Positions 1 to 6,322 of a stretch of DNA of 7,582 nucleotides are shown piece by piece. The position numbers and the translations under genes are program-made. Positions within the stretch are counted from its first letter, which is position 1; every line of letters starts with the position of its first letter. The stretch comes from Candidatus Rokubacteria bacterium RIFCSPLOWO2_02_FULL_72_37. GTDB taxonomy: Bacteria > Methylomirabilota > Methylomirabilia > Rokubacteriales > CSP1-6. Below the pieces are notes generated by a model, which saw nothing but the letters and a program-made list of their open reading frames with translations, was not told the DNA's origin and made no database searches. The DNA is taken from assembly GCA_001790315.1 (NCBI GenBank), contig MGCE01000053.1, forward strand, positions 442 to 8,023. The letters are read 5' to 3'.

Positions 1-46
1 CTTTGAGGATCACCCGGCCGACGTCGGCGGCGCGCAGCACCCGCAT
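1..46 (-). CDS. Nitrile hydratase beta subunit, C-terminal half (5' end only, cut by window edge)
   Basis: Only the first 15 codons are visible, starting at an ATG at 46-44 and running off the left edge (MRVLRAADVGRVILK). The ATG shares one base with the TGA of the preceding gene (TGATG) and has a GGGAGG Shine-Dalgarno 7 nt upstream. The peptide resembles the linker that, in ordinary full-length nitrile hydratase beta chains, leads from the N-terminal helical domain into the C-terminal SH3-like domain. That family resemblance is from memory, not from a search. I infer that the gene encodes the beta C-terminal half as a separate polypeptide. The main alternative is that it is the rest of one beta gene broken by a frameshift. 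The function rests mostly on context because the SH3-like domain itself lies outside the window. Confidence 0.55.
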   Translation of the reverse strand, partial: MRVLRAADVGRVILK

Positions 47-360
47 CAGCGCGCCTCCCGCGCGGCGAGCGCGGCGACGCGCGCCTCGATCTCCCCGCGC
101 GTCAGGAGACCGCGTTCGACCAGGAGATGCTCGAGCCCCCAGAGCCAGTGCTCGTAGTAGCTCGACGCGAGGTACGCGGCGGGCGGCATCTGCTCCCGCG
201 CGAACCGCGACATGTCGATGTTCCACTCGCCGAGGAAGCCCGCCGCCAGCGTCAGCGCGAACGCGCGCCGCTCCCACTCCGCGTGGAAGACGGGCTCGTG
301 CGCCTCGGCGACGACGGGCCCGAAGCCGTGCATGCCGCCCATGTCGTGTACGCCGTTCAC
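46..360 (-). CDS. nthB: Nitrile hydratase beta subunit, N-terminal domain as a stand-alone protein (104 aa)
   Basis: The protein has the hallmark beta-subunit opening NGVHDMGGMHGFGPV, then FHAEWERRAFAL (about residues 25-36), NIDMSRFAREQM (47-58) and YYEHWLWG (68-75). Arg52 in SRFAREQM aligns by eye with the beta arginine that contacts the oxidised metal-binding cysteines of the alpha subunit. A full beta chain is usually about 210-230 aa. This one stops at 104 aa, just after the helical N-terminal domain (LLTRGEIEARVAALAAREAR). The chosen start is GTG at 360-358, which overlaps the alpha stop (GTGA) and has GGAGGG 4 nt upstream. This domain is also related to nitrile hydratase activator proteins, but the opening motif and the position after alpha favour a true subunit. 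Together with alpha and the next gene it would form a three-subunit enzyme like thiocyanate hydrolase or toyocamycin nitrile hydratase. Substrate cannot be told from sequence. Confidence 0.88.
   Translation of the reverse strand: MNGVHDMGGMHGFGPVVAEAHEPVFHAEWERRAFALTLAAGFLGEWNIDMSRFAREQMPPAAYLASSYYEHWLWGLEHLLVERGLLTRGEIEARVAALAAREAR
54..59 (-). promoter_or_regulatory. Shine-Dalgarno for the beta C-terminal half
   Basis: On the minus strand GGGAGG lies 7 nt upstream of the ATG at 46-44, inside the last codons of the beta N-terminal gene. A well-placed ribosome binding site here argues that the downstream piece is translated from its own start, so the split beta subunit is probably real and not a sequencing frameshift. 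Confidence 0.55.
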
Positions 361-992
361 GGTTCCCTCCGCTCCGGCGCCCTGGTCCGGCCGACGCCGA
401 TCATCGCGTCGCGCGTGACGAGCTCCGCCAGCTCGTCCTCGTTCATTCCCTCCGTGCCGGGCGGCCGCTCGGGCAGCACGAGGTAGCGGACCTCGGCGGT
501 CGAGTCCCACACGCGCACCTCGACGTCGTCGCCGACGTCGACGCCGAACTCCTTCAGCACGCCGCGCGGGTCCAGCACCGCGCGCGACCGGTACGGGGCC
601 GACTTGTACCAGACGGGCGGCAGACCCAGCACCGGCCACGGGTAGCAGGAGCAGAGCGTGCACACGACCATGTTGCGCACCCGGGGTGTGTTCTCGAGGA
701 CGACCATGTCCTCTCCCTGCCGCCCGGTGAAGCCGAACTCGGCGATCGCCGCGCTCGCGTTCTCGAGCAGGCGCTTCTTGTAGGCGGGATCCGCCCACGC
801 GCGCGCGACGACCCGGGCGCCGTTGCGCGGCCCCACCTTCGTCTCGTAGAGGTCGATCAGCTCGTCCAGCGCCCTCGCGTCGACGAGCCCCTTCTCGGTC
901 AGGAGGGATTCGAGCGCCTTCACCCGGAGCTGCGTGTCGCTCAACGGTGCCGTGTGCCGGTCGTCGTGGTCGTGCTCGTGGCCGCCGCTCAT
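357..992 (-). CDS. nthA: Cobalt-type nitrile hydratase alpha subunit (211 aa)
   Basis: This is the catalytic, metal-binding subunit that hydrates a nitrile to the amide, probably in the cytoplasm. The metal-binding claw is CTLCSC at residues 111-116 (plus-strand bases 645-662), followed by YPWPVLGLPP. Cys111, Cys114, Cys116 and backbone amides would hold the metal, with Cys114 and Cys116 oxidised in known family members. The Thr in CTLCSC, where Fe enzymes have Ser, points to cobalt. Other family features are RVKALESLLTEKGLVD (about 23-38), GARVVARAWADPAYKKRLL (58-76) and the downstream VWYKSAPYRSRAVLDPRGVL. Length is normal for the family. The first 13 residues are rich in His and Asp (GGHEHDHDDRH). 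The ATG overlaps the transglycosylase stop (ATGA) and has GGAGGGAG 6 nt upstream, which fixes the start. Thiocyanate hydrolase gamma is homologous, so that activity cannot be excluded. Confidence 0.95.
   Translation of the reverse strand: MSGGHEHDHDDRHTAPLSDTQLRVKALESLLTEKGLVDARALDELIDLYETKVGPRNGARVVARAWADPAYKKRLLENASAAIAEFGFTGRQGEDMVVLENTPRVRNMVVCTLCSCYPWPVLGLPPVWYKSAPYRSRAVLDPRGVLKEFGVDVGDDVEVRVWDSTAEVRYLVLPERPPGTEGMNEDELAELVTRDAMIGVGRTRAPERREP
365..370 (-). promoter_or_regulatory. Shine-Dalgarno deciding the GTG start of the beta N-terminal gene
   Basis: GGAGGG on the minus strand ends 4 nt before GTG (GGAGGGAACCGTG) and lies inside the last codons of the alpha subunit. It supports the non-ATG start at 360, which is also where homology to the beta subunit begins (NGVHDMGG). 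Confidence 0.6.
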
Positions 993-3592
993 CCGCCGCT
1001 CCCTCCGTAGATGCGCCGGTATTCGTCCCAACCGAGGATGACGCGCTTCACGTAGCGGCGCGTCTCGTCGTACGGGATCCGCTCGACGAACACCTCGATG
1101 TCGTCCGTCTGCCGCGCGCTCCACCACTGGCGCAGCCGCGTCGGCCCCGCATTGTACGCCGCGAGCGCCAGTCGCGGGTCGTTGAACTCGCGCAGCAGGC
1201 CCGCGAGGAACCGCGTCCCCAGCGTGAGGTTGAACACGGGGTCCTCGAGGTCTCCGCTGCCGCCGAGCGGGCGAGCCGTCGCCGGCAGGAGCTGCATGAG
1301 CCCGCGGGCGCCGGCGCGCGAGACGGCCGCGGGATGGTAACTCGACTCCTCGCGCACGACCGCGGCGACGAGGTACGGGTCGAGCCCGGTGGCCTGAGCC
1401 GCCTCGACCACCTGGTCGCGCCAGCCGAATGGATAGAGCATCCGCCAGAACGCCCGGGGCAGGCCCGGGTCGCCGGTGGTGGCGGGCTCCGCGAAGTACC
1501 GTCGGAGGATCCGGAGCGCCAGGTGGTAACGCTCGTCCTCCACGTACACGCCCGAGAGCCCGTAGAGGCGGACGGTGTCGCCCGCCGCGCGCTGCACGAC
1601 GTCGCCCATCTCCCGCCACGCGGGCGCCGTCAGGCCGATCCGCCGCAGCAGCTCGACGCGGGCCCACTGCGGGTCGTTCGCGAGCGCCGCCTGCGGCTCG
1701 GCCGGGAGGCTCAGCGTCGCGCGGGCGCCGTTGGCCACGGGTGCCAGGACGCGCGCCGCCGCCAGGACGCCATAGTAGCTCCGCGGGGCCACGGCCAGCA
1801 CCTGGGCGTACGCGCGCGCCGCCGGCTCGGCGCCGCCGGTCTGCTCGTGCGCGCGCGCCGCCCAGTACAACGCGGGCACTCTCCAGGCGCGCGCCGCGCC
1901 GGCCTTCGCCAGCCGGTCCCAGCTCGCCGCGGCCGCGCGGGCGTCGCCCCCGAGGTACTCGAGCCAGCCGAGACGCCAGAGCGCGGCGCCGGCGACGTCG
2001 CGGGCCGCATGGCGCGCCGCCACCGCCCGGTAGGCGTCGGCCGCCGCCGCCACGCGGTCGAGCTCCTCGAGCAGCCGCGCGCGCTCGTAGAGCGCCTCCG
2101 CCGCCACGGGCGGCGCACCGCTCGCCGCGACCCCGGCGAAGAGGTCGAGCGCCCGCGCGCGACCGCCGCCACGCGCGACCAGACGCGCCTGCTCGAGGCG
2201 CAGCGCGGGCCGCTCCGCCGCGGGTGCGCGCGACAGCATCAGCTCGAGGGCCCGCGCCGCGAGGTCCCAGCGACGCAGACGGCGGGCGCCGTCGGCCACG
2301 ATCCGGAGCGCCCGGTAGGCGATGCCGCCCTCGCGCGTCTCGTCGACGACGCGCTCCGCCTCACGCGTCGCCGTGTCGGCGGCCCCGCCGCGGAGCAGGC
2401 GCTCCGCGCGCTCCAGGCGCTCGACGAGGGTGAGCGGCGGCAGCCGCACGCCGAGCGCGTCGAGCACGCGCAGCCGGTCACCGGCGCCGTCCGCCCAGTC
2501 GCTCGCCGGGGCCAGGAGGCGGAGCTGCCGGTACGCCTGCGCCGCGAGCTCGGACTGGCCCAGCGCCTCCGCCGACATCCCGAGCAGGTAGAGCGCGCCG
2601 GGCACCTCCCGCGCATCGGGATAGGTGCCGATCAGGCGCGCGAGCACGGGCTGCGCGGCCGCGTCGCGTCCGGCCCGCGAGTCGAGGGTCGCCGCGAGCA
2701 GCAGAGCCTCGGGCGCCAGCAGGCTGTCGCGCCAGCGGTCGGCGACGCTCACGGCCATGGCGCGCGCGCGGTCGAGATCGCCGCGCGTCGCGAGGGCCTG
2801 CGCGAGCGCCAGGCGCGCGTGGTCGCCGATGATGCCATCGAGCGCCGCGCCACGGCCGAACTCACGGATGAGCGGGTCCGGGTCGCCGCCCTGCCAGGCC
2901 GCCACCGCCCGCGCCCAGACGCCCGCGAGCTCGGGCGTCACCGCGGACGGCGGACCCGCCGCCGCCGGCGCGGCGGCCAGCAGGAGCCCCGCGACCGCGA
3001 GCGTGCGGAGGGCGGCGGCGGCGCGCGCCGCGCGCCACGTGAAGGCGATGCGCTGCAGCGCCGTCAGGTTCGAGAGGACGGCGAGGACCCAGAGCGCGGG
3101 CTCGAGCAGGCCGAGCAGGGCCCCGGCGATGAGGCAGATCATCCGCTCGGGCCGTTCCATCAGGCCCACCGTGCACGTTACGCCGATCGACTCGGCCCGG
3201 GCTTTCGTGTAGCTCACCATCATCGAGCCGATCAGTCCCGCCATCGCGACGATCGCGCCACGCGTGTGCGGCATGCGGGCGAAGAGCACGACGATGCCCA
3301 GCAGCACGACCAGGTCCGAGTATCGGTCGATCACCGAGTCGAGAAAGGCGCCGAACGCCGTGACCTGGCCCGAGGCGCGCGCGAGCGAGCCGTCGAAGAA
3401 GTCGCAGAGGCCGGCCACGATCAGCAGCGCGCCGGCCGTCCGGATGTGGGCGGCGCAGAACGCGGCCGCCGCCAGAACGCTCACGCCCAGGCCGAGCAGC
3501 GTGAGGTGGTTGGGGCGCAGCCGGAGCCGGAACAGCGCGCGACCGACGGGATCGCTCCAGGCGCGCGCGGGCTCGCGATAGCGGCCGAGCAT
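989..3592 (-). CDS. CDP-alcohol phosphatidyltransferase fused to a TPR/Slt70-type lytic transglycosylase (867 aa)
   Basis: Residues about 25-190 are a complete CDP-alcohol phosphatidyltransferase, an inner-membrane enzyme that joins a CDP-activated lipid to an alcohol. The signature D-x2-DG-x2-AR-x8-G-x3-D-x3-D is perfect (Asp64, Asp67, Gly68, Ala71, Arg72, Gly81, Asp85, Asp89). Six hydrophobic segments are visible, and SYTKARAESIGV with ERPERMI recalls phosphatidylinositol-phosphate synthases. Residues about 195-213 form another hydrophobic, Ala-rich segment like a signal peptide. Residues about 220-700 are alpha-helical TPR-like repeats. Residues about 727-850 are a GH23 lytic transglycosylase domain with catalytic Glu749 (REESSYHP), GARGLMQLLPATA and LALAAYNAGP, which cleaves peptidoglycan in the periplasm. 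No ATG, GTG or TTG lies in frame between Met151 and Val218, so the two parts appear to be one polypeptide. A separately initiated transglycosylase would need CTG, or GTG at 2939-2941, which lacks the signal segment. The ATG is 2 nt after the glnD stop and has no clear ribosome binding site, so coupled reinitiation is likely. Confidence 0.85.
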   Translation of the reverse strand: MLGRYREPARAWSDPVGRALFRLRLRPNHLTLLGLGVSVLAAAAFCAAHIRTAGALLIVAGLCDFFDGSLARASGQVTAFGAFLDSVIDRYSDLVVLLGIVVLFARMPHTRGAIVAMAGLIGSMMVSYTKARAESIGVTCTVGLMERPERMICLIAGALLGLLEPALWVLAVLSNLTALQRIAFTWRAARAAAALRTLAVAGLLLAAAPAAAGPPSAVTPELAGVWARAVAAWQGGDPDPLIREFGRGAALDGIIGDHARLALAQALATRGDLDRARAMAVSVADRWRDSLLAPEALLLAATLDSRAGRDAAAQPVLARLIGTYPDAREVPGALYLLGMSAEALGQSELAAQAYRQLRLLAPASDWADGAGDRLRVLDALGVRLPPLTLVERLERAERLLRGGAADTATREAERVVDETREGGIAYRALRIVADGARRLRRWDLAARALELMLSRAPAAERPALRLEQARLVARGGGRARALDLFAGVAASGAPPVAAEALYERARLLEELDRVAAAADAYRAVAARHAARDVAGAALWRLGWLEYLGGDARAAAASWDRLAKAGAARAWRVPALYWAARAHEQTGGAEPAARAYAQVLAVAPRSYYGVLAAARVLAPVANGARATLSLPAEPQAALANDPQWARVELLRRIGLTAPAWREMGDVVQRAAGDTVRLYGLSGVYVEDERYHLALRILRRYFAEPATTGDPGLPRAFWRMLYPFGWRDQVVEAAQATGLDPYLVAAVVREESSYHPAAVSRAGARGLMQLLPATARPLGGSGDLEDPVFNLTLGTRFLAGLLREFNDPRLALAAYNAGPTRLRQWWSARQTDDIEVFVERIPYDETRRYVKRVILGWDEYRRIYGGSGG
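999..1006 (-). promoter_or_regulatory. Shine-Dalgarno for nitrile hydratase alpha
   Basis: GGAGGGAG on the minus strand lies 6 nt before the ATG at 992-990, within the last codons of the transglycosylase gene. It is the strongest ribosome binding site in the window and fits translational coupling through the ATGA overlap. Confidence 0.65.
1028..1414 (-). other. Lytic transglycosylase catalytic domain (GH23/Slt type)
   Basis: This marks the catalytic domain inside the fused gene, about residues 727-855. It begins near WRMLYPFGWRDQV, a lead-in typical of Slt70-family enzymes. The catalytic glutamate of REESSYHP is encoded by bases 1346-1348. The substrate-groove motifs GARGLMQLLPATA and AAYNAGPTRLRQW are intact, as is the closing ETRRYVKRVILGWDEYRRIYG, so the enzyme should be active. 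Confidence 0.88.
2939..3025 (-). other. Junction of phosphatidyltransferase and transglycosylase: signal-peptide-like linker
   Basis: These codons (about residues 190-218) encode an Arg-containing stretch, then a hydrophobic core (LAVAGLLLAAAPAAAG) and a Pro/Ser region, which is what the start of an exported transglycosylase normally looks like. There is no usable in-frame start codon before it. The known topology of CDP-alcohol phosphatidyltransferases is six helices with both ends in the cytoplasm. This segment would then act as a seventh crossing that places the transglycosylase in the periplasm. Confidence 0.6.
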
Positions 3593-3594
3593 CG

Positions 3595-6273
3595 TCAGAT
3601 GGGTTGGACGAGCGCCTCGCCGAGCGCCTCGCGGACGCGTGCGAGCGTCGCCGGGTCCTCGAGCTTCCGGCCCTGCCGATCGTGCACGTAGAAGACGTCG
3701 AGCGCCTGGTCGATCTCGGTCGCGATGCGAGCACTCGCGATGTCGAGGTCGAGCGCCGAGAGCGTGCGCGTGATCAGGTACAGGAGGCCGAGCCGGTCCG
3801 GGCACTTGACTTCCAGGACCGTGGCGATGTCCGAAAGCTCGTTGTCGAGCGAGATCCTGGGAGGCCCGGCCGCGCCGGTCGCCGCGCGCCCCGCCGCCCG
3901 GCGTCGCTCGAGCAGCGTCTCGACCCGCTCCTCGCCGGTGATCACGACCCGCAGCGCGTCGACCAGCCGCACCCAGCGCGCCTGCGACGTCACGGTCTCG
4001 CCGAGCGGGTCGTTCACCTGGAACGTGTCGATCGCGACCCCGTCGGCGCGCGTGTGGATCTGCGCGGAGATGATGTTGATCCCGTGGGCCGCCAGCGTCC
4101 CCGCGATGAGCGAGAAGAGGCCCGGGACGTCGCGGGTGACGACCACGAGGTCGGACGACCCGAGATCGGGATGATGGAACAGCTCCGTCACGGCCGACGC
4201 CCCATCGAGCCGCCGGAGCATCCGCACGTGCTCCGCCATCCGCTGCACGCTGGTGGAGACGAGGTACCGGTCCGACACCATCGCGAGGTGCGCCTTCACC
4301 GCCTGGAACTCGACGTCCTCTCCCACCGCGGCGTGCAGGCGCGCGGCGAGCTGCGTCCGGTTCTGCCGCTCGGCGCGCCCGCCGGTGAGGCGCGCGAGCG
4401 TGCGCGCGTAGAGATCGTGCAGGATGCGTGCCTGCCAGGGCGTGAGCACGCCGGGCCCCACCGCGCGCATGTCCGCGTACGTCAACAGATAGAGCAGGCG
4501 CAGGCGCTGCGCGTCGGCGACGGTCGCCGCGAAGTCCTCGACGGTCTTCGGGTCGTCGATGTCGCGCCGCTGCGCCACGTGCGACATCGTCAGGTGATGG
4601 GCCACGAGGAACTCGACGGCGTCGGCGTCGGCGGACTCGAGGCCCATGCGCGCGGTCAGCTCCCGGATCAGGGGGATGCCCTTGGCGACGTGGCCGTGGC
4701 CCCTGGCCTTGCCGATGTCGTGGAGCAGCATGCCGAGCATCAGGAGCTCGGGCTTCTCCACTTCGTTGAACACGAGCGCGGCGCCCTCGGACTCGGCGGA
4801 CTGACCCGGCGCGAGCGCCTCGAGGTGCTCGACCGCGAGCAGCGAGTGCTGGTCCGCGGAGAACTTGTGGTACACGTCGTACTGGACCAGGCAGGTGAGC
4901 GCGCCGAATTCCGGCAGGTAGCGGCCCAGGAGCCCGATCTCGTGCATCTCGGAGAACGTCTGCGCGACGCGGCCCCAGTTCCGGCAGATGTCCAGGAAGA
5001 GGTCGCGCACGATCGACGAGCGGCGGAAGCCGTCGTCGATCAGGTGCAGCGCGTCCTCGACCGCCCGCTCGAGGTCGAGCGAGAGGTCGCAGCCGAGCCG
5101 GTGGAGGTGCCAGAAGACCCGCATCAGGCGCGTCGGGTCTTCGCGGAGCCTGCGCGGGTCGCGATCGGCCAGGTGGAGGGCCCCGTCGAAGAACACGAGC
5201 CCGTCGGCCAGCGCCTGCTGCCGGTGCCGCCGCTCGGCCGAGCCTCGCAGCGAGAGCGTTTCCTGGCAGCGCGCGATCAGCCGACGCGAGACGCGATGGA
5301 TGACCCGCGCGTGCAGGTAGTAGTCGTGCATGAACCGCTCGACGCCGAGGTTCGTCTCGTCGTTCTCGTAGCCGAGGTTCTTCGCGATGCGCGGCTGCAC
5401 GTCCCGCGCGAGCACGTCGTTCTTGTGGCCGGAGAAGAAGTGCAGCTCGTTGCGCACGCGCCAGAGGAAGGTCAGCGCGGCGTCCGCGGCGGCCTGCTCG
5501 CGCGGGGTGATCAGGCCCTTGTCGGCCAGCTCGCGCAGCGTGCGCGCGCCGAACTTCGCCGCGCCGAGCCACATGGCCGTGTGCATGTCGCGGAGCCCGC
5601 CCGCCGACTCCTTGATGTTCGGCTCGCCGATGTAGGGCGAGGCGCCGAACTTCCGGTAGCGCTGCTCGCGCTCGGTCAGCGTGGTCTCGAGGAACTTGCC
5701 GAAGTCGCGCCGGTAGACGTTCTCGCGCAGCACGCGCTGGAAACGCGCGAACAGCCGCCGGTCGCCCGCGAGGAAGCGCGCCTCCTGCATCGACGTGCGG
5801 CTCGAGAAATCGGTGCGGGCGATCGCCACGCAGTCGTCGAGGGAGCGGAGGCTGTGGCCGACCTGGAGCCCGAGGTCCCAGAGCGTGTAGAGAAGCTCCT
5901 GCATCGCCCGCTGCACGTACGGCGACAGCTCGCCCTCGTAGATCACCATGAGATCCACGTCGGACTGGAGGTTCAACTCGCCGCGCCCGTAGCCGCCGAG
6001 CGCCATGACCGCGAGGGGCGTCGGCGCGAGCCCGTCCCGCGCGCCGTCGGCCGCGATCAGTCGCGTGAGCCCCAGGATCACGTCGTCGATGAGGCGCGCG
6101 TGGGTCCGCACGGACTCCTGGCCGGACGCGCCTTCGGCGTGCCTGACCTTGAGGGAGTCGAATCCCTCGGCGAGGGCCTGGCGGAAGAATTCGAGCCGAA
6201 GGCGTCGCCGGTCCGGGGCGCTCGCGGCCTTGGCCTCGGCCCGCCTGGCCCGGCGATACAACTCGACGGACAT
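3595..6273 (-). CDS. glnD: Bifunctional [protein-PII] uridylyltransferase / uridylyl-removing enzyme (892 aa)
   Basis: GlnD senses glutamine and uridylylates or deuridylylates PII signal proteins, setting glutamine synthetase activity and nitrogen-gene expression. All domains are present in family order. The nucleotidyltransferase core has GGYGRGELNLQSDVD (about residues 93-107, metal-binding Asp105 and Asp107). A PII-UTase helical region contains GEPNIKESAGGLRD (216-229). The HD hydrolase domain has DQHSLLAVEHL (475-484), LLHDIGKARGHGH (516-528) and VAHHLTMS (557-564). Two C-terminal ACT domains follow, one starting near VVTRDVPGLFSLIAG (711-725) and one near EVKCPDRLGLLYLITRTL (821-838). 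Both active sites look intact, and length matches the usual 850-950 aa. I chose ATG at 6273. A TTG at 6294 adds seven unconvincing residues and lies upstream of the likely -10 box. The gene heads the minus-strand run and diverges from hisC. Confidence 0.96.
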   Translation of the reverse strand: MSVELYRRARRAEAKAASAPDRRRLRLEFFRQALAEGFDSLKVRHAEGASGQESVRTHARLIDDVILGLTRLIAADGARDGLAPTPLAVMALGGYGRGELNLQSDVDLMVIYEGELSPYVQRAMQELLYTLWDLGLQVGHSLRSLDDCVAIARTDFSSRTSMQEARFLAGDRRLFARFQRVLRENVYRRDFGKFLETTLTEREQRYRKFGASPYIGEPNIKESAGGLRDMHTAMWLGAAKFGARTLRELADKGLITPREQAAADAALTFLWRVRNELHFFSGHKNDVLARDVQPRIAKNLGYENDETNLGVERFMHDYYLHARVIHRVSRRLIARCQETLSLRGSAERRHRQQALADGLVFFDGALHLADRDPRRLREDPTRLMRVFWHLHRLGCDLSLDLERAVEDALHLIDDGFRRSSIVRDLFLDICRNWGRVAQTFSEMHEIGLLGRYLPEFGALTCLVQYDVYHKFSADQHSLLAVEHLEALAPGQSAESEGAALVFNEVEKPELLMLGMLLHDIGKARGHGHVAKGIPLIRELTARMGLESADADAVEFLVAHHLTMSHVAQRRDIDDPKTVEDFAATVADAQRLRLLYLLTYADMRAVGPGVLTPWQARILHDLYARTLARLTGGRAERQNRTQLAARLHAAVGEDVEFQAVKAHLAMVSDRYLVSTSVQRMAEHVRMLRRLDGASAVTELFHHPDLGSSDLVVVTRDVPGLFSLIAGTLAAHGINIISAQIHTRADGVAIDTFQVNDPLGETVTSQARWVRLVDALRVVITGEERVETLLERRRAAGRAATGAAGPPRISLDNELSDIATVLEVKCPDRLGLLYLITRTLSALDLDIASARIATEIDQALDVFYVHDRQGRKLEDPATLARVREALGEALVQPI

Positions 6274-6282
6274 GACGGGCAG

Positions 6283-6312
6283 AGGGTAGCACAACGGCCC
6301 GCGAACTGACTA
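6283..6312 (-). promoter_or_regulatory. Candidate promoter for glnD and its downstream operon
   Basis: On the minus strand there is an extended -10 box, TGCTACCCT (plus bases 6283-6291), with a 4-of-6 match to the -35 consensus, TAGTCA (6307-6312), 18 bp upstream. The expected transcript start, near 6276, is about 3 nt before the glnD ATG. No Shine-Dalgarno is visible, so the message could be essentially leaderless. Such short elements occur by chance, but the site is in the only gap where this promoter could sit. Confidence 0.35.
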
Positions 6313-6316
6313 GAAT
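6311..6316 (+). promoter_or_regulatory. Candidate -10 box for hisC
   Basis: TAGAAT is a 5-of-6 match to TATAAT and stands out in GC-rich surroundings. The expected start is near 6323, at the first hisC start codon. The -35 match is poor (AGCACA at 6288-6293, 17-bp spacer). The box overlaps the candidate -35 of the divergent glnD promoter by two bases. Confidence 0.4.
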
Positions 6317-6322
6317 GCCCGG

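Noticed and set aside
361..798. Upstream extension of the beta N-terminal frame to a start near 798.
   Set aside because: The added residues are an Arg/Gly-rich shadow of alpha. Family homology begins exactly at GTG 360, which has its own ribosome binding site.
3..1010. A plus-strand open frame across the nitrile hydratase genes.
   Set aside because: Arg/Pro/Ser-rich antisense translation with no motif, opposite unmistakable alpha and beta subunits.
993..1667. Upstream extension of the nitrile hydratase alpha frame to a start near 1667.
   Set aside because: The extension overlaps the transglycosylase domain, is low-complexity Arg-rich sequence, and the ATG at 992 has both a strong Shine-Dalgarno and the usual family length.
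947..3691. A plus-strand open frame of about 900 codons opposite the fused gene.
   Set aside because: It is extremely Arg/Pro/Ala-rich with no domain signature, while the opposite strand encodes clear phosphatidyltransferase and Slt motifs.
3604..6309. A plus-strand open frame of about 900 codons exactly opposite glnD.
   Set aside because: It mirrors the glnD codon pattern (rich in Arg, Glu, Val, His), has no recognisable motif, and the glnD strand carries every expected catalytic motif.
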